A stretch of DNA of 64,000 nucleotides from the NCBI RefSeq assembly GCF_031143425.1, contig NC_090448.1, positions 333,572,177 through 333,636,176 of the forward strand. Reading direction: 5' to 3'. The notes beneath the pieces were generated by a model. It saw only the letters and a list, made by a program, of their open reading frames with translations, did no database searches and was not told where the DNA came from. Each line of letters opens with the position of its first letter. Positions within the stretch are counted from its first letter, which is position 1. Shown piece by piece: positions 45,560 through 56,154 of the stretch. The position numbers were made by a program, and so were the translations under genes. The DNA comes from Pleurodeles waltl (Eukaryota; Chordata; Amphibia; Caudata; Salamandridae).

Positions 45560-48500
45560 ATGGCTGCTGCGTCTGGGGAAAGGGCCCCTGCCTTCACTGC
45601 ACAGGAGTTGGAGAAACTTGTGGATGGGGTCCTCCCCCAGTACATGCTACTCCACGGTCCTCCAGACCAACAGGTTAGTACACAGGGAGCAGGTTGTAGG
45701 GGCTAGGCCTGGGTGGACAGGGCTGGGTGGAAGAGGGAAGGGGGCAGAAGTCATACTACGGTAAAGCATGGGAATAAATGGGCCACATGGTCAGAGTATG
45801 GAGGGGGCCACACACATTGATGGTGCAGTTGGTAATGACTGTTCCTCTTCCCTTGTGCATGTCATGTAGGTCAGCGCCCACCAGAAGAGGGACATTCGGT
45901 GTGCCATCGCCAAGGAGGTCCGGACCCTGGGGGCCCACCAGAGACGGGCACCCACTGCCGGAAGAGATGGGAGGACATTCGCCGCTGCAGCAAGAAGACG
46001 GCGGAGGCTCAGCTGGGGATGGCCTCCCAACGTGGGAGGGGTGCCCGTCGTACCATGACCCCCCTGATGTTCCGGATCCTGGCGGTGGCCTACCCGGAGT
46101 TGGATGGGCGCTTAAGGACATCACAGCAGACACAAGGGGGTGAGTACAACCTCATTCTGCGGACTTTGCGTGCAGTGGAGGTGTCTGGGTGGGGGAGGTG
46201 GGCTGTGGGTGTCCCTAGGCCAGGGCGAGTTAGGTAGGCAAGGCCCCTCCGTAATGTAGGCCATGTGGCACTCTACCCCACCTCAGTAAATTAGCAAGTT
46301 GAGGTATAGTTGCCCCTGTGGCATCCATGTGCGCAGATTTCCACCATTGCCATGTAGGCCATATCCCAGAAATTGCATGTGCAGAGGGCAGGAGCGCAGC
46401 GTTGTGCATGTGGCTGCTGCGTCTGTCTTGTCCGCCAACGGTAGCGGTATGCCATGCACTAAAACTCTCATTGTTCTGTCTCCCCCCCTTTTCCTGCTCT
46501 CCCTGTCCTTTTGTACATCAGCATCAACAGGCGGAGGTACAGTGGCACCGGAGCACGAGGGAGCTGTATCCCACATGGCTATGGAGGGCCACACCACAGA
46601 CTCTGAATACACCAGTGGGACGGAGGGCGAGGGGAGCTTCACGTCGGCCACCGGATCACCAACCAGCGACACGGACTCGTTCGACGATGGGAGCTCCCTT
46701 GTGGTGGCGGCACCATCTGTGCGCCCCACTTCTACAGGTACAGCCGCCACCCCCCCTACCAGCACCGCCCCCCAAGCAGCCCCTCAGCGTTCACCCCGTG
46801 CCCGCTCACCCAGGAGGGTGGGCATCGCCTTCGCCCCAGGCACCTCAGGCCCTGCCCCAGTCACCCCTGCTGCCCTCAGTGAGGAGGCCATTGACCTCCT
46901 CAGGTCACTCACTGTTGGGCAGTCTACCATTGTGAATGCCATCCAGGGTGTAGAAAGGGCGTTGCAACACGGTAATGCATTCCTGGAGGGCATTCATTCT
47001 GGTAAGGCTGTCCTTCAGCGAACCCGGCAATCACTGGCCTCAGCACTGATGGCAGCAATTGTCTCTGTGTCCAGCCTCCCCCCTCCAACTTCCTCCACCC
47101 AGACCCAATCCCCTGTACCCCAGCCCATCCCAAGCACACCTACAGACCAGCATGCACACAAGTCAACACACAAAAGTAGCTCAGGCAAACATAGGCACCA
47201 CACATCCAACAGGCACTCACAGAAGCATCACACCCATACAGACACAGCAACATCCACTGTCTCCACTGTGTCCCCCTCCTCCTCTTCTCCCTCCTCCCTC
47301 CCAGTGTCGTCTACACACACACCTGCATGCACCACATCTACAGGCACTAGGACTCGCACCAGGACACCCAGCACCACACGCCGCTCACCAGCACTCACCA
47401 CCTCCACTGCCATTTACACGTCCCCTGTGTCCTCTCCCAGTGTGTCTGTGACGCCCCCTCCCAAAGTACCCAAACGCCGGCAATCACTCACCCAACATCC
47501 ACCCACCTCACGACAGCCTCCAGTACCTGCACCTGCACCCAAAACAGCTAAAGTGACACCTCCTACAACCACCTCCTCTTCCTCCACTCCCAGACCCCCT
47601 CCAGCTACCCATCCCAGTGTTCGTCAGAAACTGTCCCTCTGTCAAATTGACCTTTTTGCCCCCCCTCCAATTCATCAGTCCCGTTGTAGCGCCTCAGCCA
47701 AAAAGCCTCCAGTACCAGTGGTGCGTGTTCCAGGTTTTTGGAGTGCACCGTCCACCAGGGCATGCAGTAGGAACCGGAGCCAAGGCACTGGCAGCCCACC
47801 CCCTGTAAAGGCTCCGAAACTGGAGAGTGGACGACGGGACCGTGTCAAGACTCCTGGTGGGACAACAAGTGAAATGAGATCCAAGGCGATTGGTGAGTCA
47901 GCTGTAACTCCAAAAAAGGTGGGGAAGGTCCAGAGGAAGTCTGCCCAGCCTGTTGTAAGTGTCACGGCGGAGAAGTGCGCCATCATTTCCGGCGGTCCAG
48001 ACACAACCGCCAGCACCGTCGTCACTGGTCCAGAGACCACCGCCAGAGTCAGTGCCCAGGAGGGCCCAAGTATCAACACTGGTCCAGAGACCACCGCCAG
48101 AGTCAGTGCCCTGGAGGGCCCAAGTATCATCACTGGTCCAGAGACCACCGCACAAGACACAGCCCAGGAGGGCCCAAGTATCATCACTGGTCCTAAGACC
48201 ACCGCCAGAATCACAGCCCAGGAGGTCCCAAGTATCGTCACTGGTCCTGAGACCACCGCACAAGACACAGCCCAGGAGGGCCCAAGTATCGTCACTGGTC
48301 CTGAGACCACCGCCAGAGTCACAGCCCAGGAGGGCCCAAGTATCGTCACTGGTCCTGAGACCACTGCACAAGACACAGCCCAGGAGGGCCCAAGTATCGT
48401 CACTGGTCCTGAGACCACCGCCAGAGTCACAGCCCAGGAGGGCCCAAGTATTGTCACTGGTCCTGAGACCACCGCACAAGACACAGCCCAGGAGGGCCCA

Positions 48501-48635
48501 AATATCGTCACTGGTCCTGAGACCACCGCACAAGACACAGCCCAGGAGGGCCCAAGTATCGTCACTGGTCCAGAGACCACCGCCGCAGTCACAGCCCAGG
48601 CAGGGCCAGGATTCCACAGCCCCGCTGGGCAATGA
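45560..48635 (+). pseudogene. Second Myb/SANT-like gene with long Pro/Ser/Thr-rich repeat tail (three exons, one frameshift)
   Basis: Exons are 45560-45673 (donor CAG/GTTAGT), 45870-46139 (acceptor CATGTAG, donor GTGAGT) and 46522-48635 (acceptor TACATCAG). Exon 2 in its later frame joins exon 3 with an exact codon (G + CA). FTAQELEKLVDGVLPQY, then HQKRDIRCAIAKEVRTL and CRKRWEDIRRCSKKT form a Myb/SANT-like domain. An indel between RTLG and CRKRW (about 45935-45955) breaks the frame. Exon 3 adds an acidic/Ser segment, a helical block (EEAIDLLRSLTVGQSTIVNA), a very Pro/Ser/Thr-rich stretch and eleven 18-residue repeats. Without the indel the product would be about 830 residues. It differs from the first Myb protein, and its role is unknown. 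It lies antisense within the transposase intron. Confidence 0.65.
48020..48610 (+). repeat. 54-bp coding tandem repeat, about 11 copies
   Basis: The unit encodes TGPETTA(RV/QD)TAQEGPSIV. Copies alternate mostly between the RV and QD forms, giving a partial 108-bp higher-order period. The array is open in several frames on both strands because no unit contains a stop in those frames. Confidence 0.9.
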
Positions 48636-48644
48636 TGGAACGTC

Positions 48645-49085
48645 ATGCCACACACCAATGTCCAGTGTGGAAATAGTCATGCCACACACCAATGTCCAGT
48701 GTGGAGATCGTCATGCCACACACCAATGTCCAGTGTGGAAATCGTCATGCCACACACCAATGTCCAGTATGGAAATAGTCATGCCACACACCAATGTCCC
48801 GTATGGAGATCGTCATGCCACACACCAATGTCCAGTGTGGAAATCGTCATGCCACACACCAATGTCCAGTGTGGAAATCGTCATGCCACACACCAATGTC
48901 CAGTGTGGAAATCATCATGCCACACACCAATGTCTGTATCAGAACCGCCATGTCAAAGCACCGCTGAACAGGGCAAAGACCGCCATGGCAAAGCACCGCT
49001 GAACACCAATGTCCAGTATGGAGATCGTCATGCCACACACCAATGTCCAGTGTGGAAATCGTCATGCCACACACCAATGTCCGTA
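48645..49085. repeat. 34-bp minisatellite array with some 35-bp units
   Basis: The unit ATGCCACACACCAATGTCCA plus GTGTGGAAATCGTC recurs every 34 bp (for example ATG at 48645, 48679) through about 48934 and again at about 49005-49085. Two units of the neighbouring 35-bp array lie between. It starts 9 bp after the stop codon of the second Myb gene. Confidence 0.9.
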
Positions 49086-49855
49086 TCAGAACCGCCATGT
49101 CAAAGCACCGCTGAACAGGGCAAAGACCGCCATGGCAAAGCGCCGCTGAACAGGGCAAAGACCGCCATGTCAAAGCACCGCTGAACAGGGCAAAGACCGC
49201 CATGTCAAAGCACCGCTGAACAGGGCAAAGACCGCCATGTCAAAGCACCGCTGAACAGGGAAAAGACCGCCATGTCAAAGCACCGCTGAACAGGGAAAAG
49301 ACCGCCATGTCAAAGCACCGCTGAACAGGGCAAAGACCGCCATGTCAAAGCACCGCTGAACAGGGCAAAGACCGCCATGTCAAAGCACCGCTGAACAGGG
49401 CAAAGACCGCCATGTCAAAGCACCGCTGAACAGGGCAAAGACCGCCATGTCAAAGCACCGCTGAACAGGGCAAAGGCCGCCATAGCAAAGTACCGCTGAA
49501 CAGTCCAGAACCGCCATGTCAAAGCACCGCTGAACAGGCGAAAGACCGCCATGGCAAAGCACCGCTGAACAGTCCAGAACCGCCATGTCAAAGCACCGCT
49601 GAACAGGGCAAAGACCGCCATGGCAAAGCACCGCTGAACAGTCCAGAACCGCCATGTCAAAGCACCGCTGAACAGGGCAAAGACCGCCATGGCAAAGCAC
49701 CGCTGAACAGGGCAAAGACCGCCATGGCAAAGCACCGCTGAAAAGTCCAGAACCGCCATGTCGAAGCACCGCTGAACAGGGCAAAGACCGCCATGGCAAA
49801 GCACCGCTGAACAGTCCAGAACCGCCATGTCAAAGCACCGCTGAACAGGGCAATG
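49086..49855. repeat. 35-bp minisatellite array carrying ACCGCC
   Basis: Roughly 22 copies of AAAGACCGCCATGTCAAAGC plus ACCGCTGAACAGGGC, with a variant containing GTCCAGAACCGCC. The period is 35 bp (checked at 49146 and 49181). Almost every unit carries ACCGCC, the same hexamer enriched at both transposon ends. Confidence 0.9.
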
Positions 49856-49859
49856 CACC

Positions 49860-50560
49860 GGGTAGGAATGAATGGCCCACCACATCAGGCATCCTTATCC
49901 CATGTGCAGCTGGGACAGTGACAGGACACTACCTTTCACGGGGAGACTCATCCAGTCTGGGCACCAGTCACCCCCCAGTACCAGTATGGACCTGCATCAA
50001 CTTGAGAGACACTGGCTTTGCACTCCCCAGGATTGAACAGTGGGCAACCCACCCACTGTAGAGACTTGAGAGACTGTGGCTTTGCACTCCCCAGGATACA
50101 TCAATGGGCATCTAGCCCCGTCGTGGATCTGGCTTTGCATTCATCTGGCTGAGGTGCCCCCTCTTCCCTTCCCCCTGAGGTGCCTGTAGTGTTTCTATCT
50201 GATGCCCCGGCAGTGTTCTCTCCGATTTTGGTCAGGTATCTATTGTGGGCCTCGCCCATGCATTTTTGGACTGTTTGTGCACGGACATTGTTGTGTACAT
50301 ATCTGCAATACTTCTCGGATTGTATATGTAAATATGAGTGATTTTAGAATACATATATTTGTATATTTTTGTATGACATGTATAGTGGCACATTACAAAG
50401 TTTGCCCGAAATTCGCATTGTCTTTGCATTCTTCCGGGGGGATTGTGGGTTGTTACTGTTATGTTTGTGACTGCATTGGTGTGTATGTTGTAATATGCGA
50501 GGGTGGGGGTGTTTGGTGGGTGTCCCCCTAACTTTTGCCTCCCCCCGTGTCGTAGGTGCA
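49860..50560. other. Intron/3' region between the arrays and transposase exon 1
   Basis: No ORF is supported. A 33-bp block (CTTGAGAGAC followed by GGCTTTGCACTCCCCAGGA) is duplicated at 50001 and 50065, with a weaker third trace near 50124. AT-rich sequence follows (50290-50400). The 3' end of the second Myb gene should lie here on the plus strand, but no clear AATAAA was seen. Confidence 0.4.
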
Positions 50561-50694
50561 GTACTCACCGGTATCTTCTGCGCCTACGTCGCTGTTGGTC
50601 ATGAAGGAGCAGAAAGACAAGGGCAGGTAGTATTTGCAGTTCCAGGTCCATGGAGTCGTCGTTCCTCGTGGGATGTGTAGAAGGTGAGCGTTTT

Positions 50695-50965
50695 CCCATT
50701 GCAAAAGCTGTTTCCGCCGTGTTTTTATCCACGGTTAATCCGCCCCGGAAAAGGTGGCGGATTGGCCTGTTGTGATACTGTGGGCGGTACATTGTCTTCC
50801 GCCTGTCTGTTGGCGGTGACCGCCGCGCTGCTTGTCTGTACCGCCGTGGCGGGCGGTGTGTTAAAGTGGCTGTCTTTGTTGGCGGTTTCCGCCAGGGTCA
50901 TAATTCCCTTTTTTGTCCGTCTGACTGTTTGCGGTATTACCGCATCTTTAACACCGTCCACCAGG
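50695..50965. promoter_or_regulatory. Right subterminal region with repeated GGCGGT/ACCGCC motifs
   Basis: GGCGGT, ACCGCC and close variants (GGTGGCGGATT, GGGCGGTACA, TTGGCGGTGACCGCC, GGGCGGTGTG, TTGGCGGTTT) recur within about 270 bp of the right end, mirroring the left side. As transposase exon 1 starts at 50651 and reads leftward, this region would also hold its promoter. Confidence 0.6.
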
Positions 50966-50980
50966 GTTGTAATGACCCCC
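50966..50980. repeat. Harbinger right terminal inverted repeat
   Basis: GTTGTAATGACCCCC, the exact reverse complement of 41514-41528, followed by TTA. Confidence 0.9.
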
Positions 50981-51109
50981 TTAGTCTTAATTTTCTAATT
51001 TTATTAAATTCAGCAGTCTAGAATCTGATGCAGGGAGTAACGTTCTTGTTTTAATTAAGTTTCTCGGGTTCTCTCCTATCATTGGCTATGGTGTTGGATT
51101 CCTTCTAGA

Positions 51110-52090
51110 AGAGAAATCTATGGATAAATATTTTTTATTAAGATGACTTATTTCTCATGGAAACACCTCCCTGCAGATTCCTCGCCTTGTAGCTGGTCCA
51201 AAAACATTACCCCAGCGGTAATTTTCAGTGCCACTAGGTGACAACAACAGAGTATATTAGGTGCACCTTACTAATAAGTAACTGATGTATCACTGATGAA
51301 ATTCATCAGCATTTGGACATATACGAGGTCAAATGGCTCCTCTAAAGGTTTTAGGTTTCAAGCCTTGTCGCATATGCCGGAAGATGATGTCACTTTCCAG
51401 TCCACACAACATCTACATTTTTGTGATCAGAGCATGACTCCGTTGTACACAATCTTTTGTCTCCATGCATCCTAGTGCTGTCAAGCAGCAGGGAGGACAA
51501 ATTGTTTAGAGCTAAGAGTTGCAGGGAGACACACTGGCAAGCTCTTGCGCCCACAGGTATATCACTGGAAAGGAGCCACAGGAAGAATTGTCTTCCTCGA
51601 GGAAACAGTCCCCCGCCTGGAACCACTTGGAGTCACAGCAGTGTTCCCTTACACCAAACTTGTCAAAAAAGATGAGACTGGAATTCCCAGCCAACCTTGC
51701 ACACCTCTAAGCCTTTAGACTTCTTATGCTGCATCTGTTCAAGGTGGCTTCTAAACCCTCAGTGCAGCCAACCAAGGGAAGCACATTCCTGCAGGCTTGG
51801 CAGTGCCGCCACAGGGGGGGAGCACATTCTTTGGGCTTTGCAACTCCAGTGACTGACACCACAAATGTTGTGCATCCTCATGCTGATCCTTCATTGACTT
51901 TTCCACCTGAAACTAAGTCAGAGGCTGCCAAGGCTGTGTCACCTGTTTGGTCAAAACCTCCTTTGACTCTATCATGCACACCACCAATGGAGGCAACTAC
52001 AACACTGCTCTTGAAACTGTCAGACGCTGTTATTTGTGCAGCAGAAGTGAAAGCGTTTTTTTCAAGGGTGAAGTTTTTAACCAGATATTA
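51110..52090 (+). mobile_element. DIRS-type 5' fragment (DIRS-5)
   Basis: The terminal-like CTGCAGATTCCTCGCC (about 51173) is followed by GCCACTAGGTG, as in DIRS-1 (about 19030), and then by a gag-like opening MAPLKVLGFKPCRICRKM (about 51333) with stops. Later frames to about 52090 are gag-like by position only. No RT or recombinase is present. Confidence 0.55.
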
Positions 52091-53904
52091 ACTCGATTCT
52101 TTTCAGGTTTTGGGTTATCCACTGTTGGGTCATATTACAAATCAAAAATTGTGAAGTACCTCCTTTTTTGCTCTCTAGAGTTTCTAGGGAAATATGCCCT
52201 GTTGCAATGCTGTTCGCAAAAGCCTTTATTCTGGTGTTGGTGCTTGCCTTCCCATCTTTTCCAGTCATGCAGTTGGTTCGTAGCAAGTAAAGAAACTCAA
52301 ATTACAATAATTTCTGAGGCTGCAATAAGCCCAGTGTAGAGAAACGTGCAGGTCTCTTCATTGTGGATGATCATTCAAATGGCTAGTGATTCTATCTCTT
52401 CTATCAGGTGAAGCGGAGCAAAAGGGTGGAGCATAGGGCATCTCCTGCACTTGACCCTCAACAGCATACAGTTACATGTTTGCTTTCTGAAAGAATGATT
52501 TATTATGGCTATGAGCTATCATAGAAAGTTGTAATGACCAATCGGAAATTAAAGAGCACAGGGCCATTGCATAGAAGCACACTGTTGAAGTTCTTCTGAT
52601 GATGTGATCAGAGACATCTTGATCCATGATAGGCCTCACTGTCTTTTCTACTGTGTTTCCCTTTGTGACTTGTTAAGGAGGGGATTTCATGTTACCACTG
52701 TGAGCATGTATGTGATATGACTGTTCCTTTGATTGAGAAATCAAGAGACCTCCTTTTCTGATATTCATGTTCTTTTCTAGTGTCTAAAAGGATTAATAAA
52801 AAATAGTTTCCTCTAATCTTGCCTCAGTTGTCCGCACCACCTTTCTTGCCTTTGCATTGGGATGTAAAGTATTTATGATTCTGGTTGTATCAAAAGTACA
52901 TGAAAGACACACCTTATTAGCAGATTTACCATGTCTTTTTAAAGCTAAAGTATTTTTGATAATAGTCTTTTTCTTTTCTTAAGCTGGGAATTAAATTTAA
53001 TACAACTTAATCAATTTGGTTACAAAGTTTCTGCCTCTGTGTCAATTAAAGGCAGATAACAGGCTGCACTAGAGGTGGTACAGACCTGTGCCCGCTACAA
53101 ATAGGAACATGCTGCAAGAAGACAGCCTTTGATTATGGCCGCCATATAGCATTAATTTGACATACAAAGGCATTGCAGTACATAATATCACTGCCAACTG
53201 CATCCTTTTCGTGCTTACTACATGGCGAGGGACACTTGCATGGAGTTTGGCAAAGGGCTGTGTTCCTGCTTGCAGAGATGTTGGCAATGACCAATGTTTA
53301 TACTCTGTACATTGTATGCACAGGACATGGCCTATGGTTATGCCTTAAGGATGCTAAATGAAGGGGCATTGGTCACATATAGGATGACCAGTGTTGGCTG
53401 TCCTATCCTTGGGTAAGTTATGCATGCGACTTTGAGCATTGTATTCAGGGAGAACTGCCCATTCATATAGTACCAACAGATACTTTGGCCGTGCTGATTA
53501 CCAGGTGCATGTGCCCATGGAAACTGCAAAAGCCATTCCCAGCAGGCCCTGGGTAGGACCATCAGGCAATTCCTTGGCCAAATAAATATGCCTTCAATTT
53601 CAGCAGAACATGTCAGCAAACCATGCAATAGTAGCACTGGGTACAAGAGATGGCGTTATCCATGCTCATAATAACCATGCAGAGCTTGGGCTTCAGTTAT
53701 GCTCAGTGGCTAATTAATACTTTTCATGGCCTTCTACCCATTACCCTTGCCAGGTGAGCCAGGTTTACTTTGGCCAGCTTTGTTTGCTTTCCGTTTTCAA
53801 ACATTCCTTGTGTTTTTGAATGGAAAATGCAACCTTTGTGAATCAATACTTTTCTTTATTTTCTTGCCCCGACCTGACATCTGCATGAAGTTTGGTAAAG
53901 GCAA
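52091..53904. other. Unassigned AT-rich sequence
   Basis: No gene, element terminus or RNA gene could be supported. Short open frames (for example 53338-53646 minus) show no recognisable motifs. Confidence 0.4.
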
Positions 53905-56149
53905 ATGAATGTGCAAAATTATGTTCCTGATTGTGAACTATGTTCACTGGGATCATGCTAACCAGGACACCAGTGATTATGGTCTCTCCCTTCTCACTTG
54001 GTAACATGTACCATTTTCACCCCACATTTGGCATACTGGTGCCCCCATGTAAGTCTCTAGTACCCAGGGCATTGGGTTACCAGGGGATCTCCATGGACTG
54101 CAGCATGTATTATGCCACCGATGGGGGCCCATGCAAAGTGTTCTGCAGACCTGCCATTGCAGCCTGCGTGAAAGGGTGCAGGCACTCTTTTTCACCCTAG
54201 GAAACTGCACCAGGTCACTATAAGTAACCCCTATGGCAGGCCCTCCTAGCCCAGAGGGCAGGGTGCAAGTACCTGTGTGTGATGTCACCCTTGCATGAGC
54301 AGAGGTGTCCCCACGAACTCCAGTGCCATTTTCATGGACTTCGTGAATGCGTGGATGCCATTTCACACGTGTACTGGACATTGGTCACTACCTATGTCCA
54401 GCTATATAATGGTAACTCTGGACCTAGGCATGTTTGGTGTATCAAACATGTTGGAATCATACTCCAATACTGTTGCCAGTATTGGAAGTATGATTCCATG
54501 CACTCTGGGGGCTCCTTAGAGGACCCCCAGCATTGCTCCTACCTGCCTTTCAGGGTTTTCCAGGCAGCCCAAGCTGCTGCCACCCCTCAGACAAGTTTCG
54601 GCCCTCCTGCTGCTTGAACAGCTCAAGCCCAGGAAGGCAGAACAAAGGATTTCCTTTGGAAGTGGGGGGTAACACCCTCTCCCTTTGGGAAATAGGTGTT
54701 ACCTGGCTAGGGAGGGGTAGCCTCCATAAGCTGCTGGTATGCTTTGAAGGGCACATTTGGTGTCCTCTATGCATAAACAAGTCTACACCGGTTCTGGGAC
54801 CTCCAGTCCCTGCTCGGGCACGAAACTGGACAATGGAAAGGGGAGTGACCACACCCCTCACCATCACCACCCCAGGGGTGGTGCCCAGAACTCATCCAGA
54901 GGGTCCCTGGGTTCTGCCATCTTAAATCCAAGGTTGGTAGGGACCTCTGGGAGCATCTGAGTGGCCAGGCTAGGCAGGTGATGTCTGAGCCCTCTCCTGA
55001 TAGGTGGTCACCTGGCTATGTGACCAATCCCCCTTTCAGGGCTATTTAGGGCTCTCTCTGGGGTGGGTGCTCAGATTCGGCTTGCAAGATTCCAGCAGGA
55101 CTCCTCTGCAACCTCCACTTCGACTTCTAGCCATTAGAACCGTGACTGGACCCTCCAAGAACCGGCAATCTGCACCCACAAAGAAGACTCTGCTTGCAGC
55201 ATTGTTTCCACGGCTCCTTCCATCTTCTGCAGCATTTCCCTGGCTGGCATCCTCTGAGGGCGGAAAGTCTTCAGTCTGCACAAGAAGGAATCTCCCTTTC
55301 GAGTGAAGGAGTCACTCCCCTGCATCCACAGGCACTTACTGCATTGACCCCCGGCTGCGTGGATCTTCTCTCATCCTGAGCTGTGTGAATCCTGCATTAC
55401 GGTTGGTGGTCCGGGGTAGTCCTCTTAGTCCTCTCTGCCAGCTGTCCATCTTGGTGGAGGAAAGCCCTTGCCTTCCCATGCAGGACAGTACCCCCATGCA
55501 CTGCGTCTCTTGCAGCTCCTAAGGCTTGTTTGCCTCTCCTCCAAGGGAACTTCTCGCTACATGCAGCTCCAGCACTCCTTTCTGTGACGCACAGCCCTCT
55601 TCGTGGTTCTCCTGCAGCGTGGGATCCTGTTCTGTAGTGCTGCAGGGGCTACTTCTGCGACTTTGTCCTGTGGGTCTCCTGTGGGTATTACTTTTGCTCC
55701 TGTGGGCTCTTTGTGACGCTGAGGGTCCCCCCTGACTTCCCCTACTGAGTTGAGTTATTCTGGGCCTTGCTGGCCCCCGGCGGCACCACTTTTCCACTAA
55801 CCGCAAATTTGCCTTTGTCAATGCTGGTTTTCTTTGGGTGTCCTCTTTTTCTTTCTTTCCTCCTTTTGGGTGGTTTGAGGAAAATCCAGTGATTTACTCC
55901 TGCTTTCCTGGTCACTGGGGAGGGTGTTGTGCTACTTACCTCTGTGGTTTTCTAGTACCCCCAGCTCCCATCTACACATTCCACTTACCTAGGTGGGGGG
56001 TCTGTGTTCACATTCCATTTTGTTAGTGTATGGTTTGTGCTCCCCACTAGGGTCGCTATTGGTTATTGCTATTTGCACTGTTTTCTAACCTTTTCTATGT
56101 ATATTTGCCATTGTATATATGTAGTGTATTACTTAACTCCTATTGGAGG

Positions 56150-56154
56150 GTTGC
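56150..56154. repeat. Target-site duplication GTTGC, left
   Basis: GTTGC precedes the TGTAAGAAAC terminus of copy E and recurs at 58572-58576. Confidence 0.8.

Larger units (their letters stand above)
44095..50651 (-). pseudogene. HARBI1-type Harbinger transposase, two exons across a 5.47-kb intron, frameshifted
   Basis: Exon 1 is 50651-50569 (ATG; MDLELQILPALVFLLLHDQQ then an Arg-rich run) with donor G/GTGAGT. Exon 2 is 45095-44095 after acceptor CTTCGCAG. The join leaves an exact codon (CG + G) and yields RRYR followed by HRQLGHMRK, the usual Arg-rich opening of Harbinger transposases, then VYRPLVDLL, LIVTYRFDRATIQELC. The DDE nuclease motifs are present: AIDGTHVAL (D codon 44675-44673), PGSVHDAYIL (D codon 44526-44524), LLGDSGYP, and RRVIERTFGLLKARF (E codon 44340-44338). 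An acidic tail precedes TAG. Total length would be near 350 residues, as in HARBI1. Two frameshifts break it: one near 44965 after IQELC, and one in the G-run at 44646-44652, where one base appears to be missing. The intron contains the second Myb gene on the opposite strand. Confidence 0.8.
41514..50980. mobile_element. 9.47-kb composite PIF/Harbinger transposon with three genes
   Basis: Perfect 15-bp terminal inverted repeats GGGGGTCATTACAAC (41514-41528 and, inverted, 50966-50980) enclose two Myb/SANT-like genes on the plus strand and a HARBI1-type transposase on the minus strand. The transposase is assembled across a 5.47-kb intron holding the second Myb gene and tandem arrays. The right flank is TTA (a normal Harbinger TWA target), but the left flank is TAT, so the duplication is imperfect or one side has mutated. 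Typical autonomous Harbingers carry two genes in a few kilobases, so this one is unusually large and gene-rich. Frameshifts in the transposase and second Myb gene suggest it is no longer autonomous. Confidence 0.85.

Noticed and set aside
46299..46521. In-frame extension upstream of 46522 in the long plus-strand ORF
   Set aside because: It lies in the intron before a strong acceptor ending at 46521. The splice from 46139 restores an exact codon, and the extension begins without an ATG.
47675..48658. 327-codon minus-strand ORF
   Set aside because: It is the antisense shadow of the 54-bp array. The unit length is a multiple of three and lacks stops, so several frames stay open by construction.
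48645..49855. Regular short repeats resembling a CRISPR array
   Set aside because: Units are contiguous tandem copies with no unique spacers, and the context is a eukaryotic transposon.
49380..49885. Overlapping 139- and 156-codon minus-strand ORFs with Cys/Trp/Phe-rich repeats
   Set aside because: They arise from translating the 35-bp array. A 35-bp unit shifts frame each copy, and no start context or protein family was seen.
52300..53900. Possible additional transposase on the minus strand
   Set aside because: Short frames were inspected for DDE or RT motifs and none was convincing.
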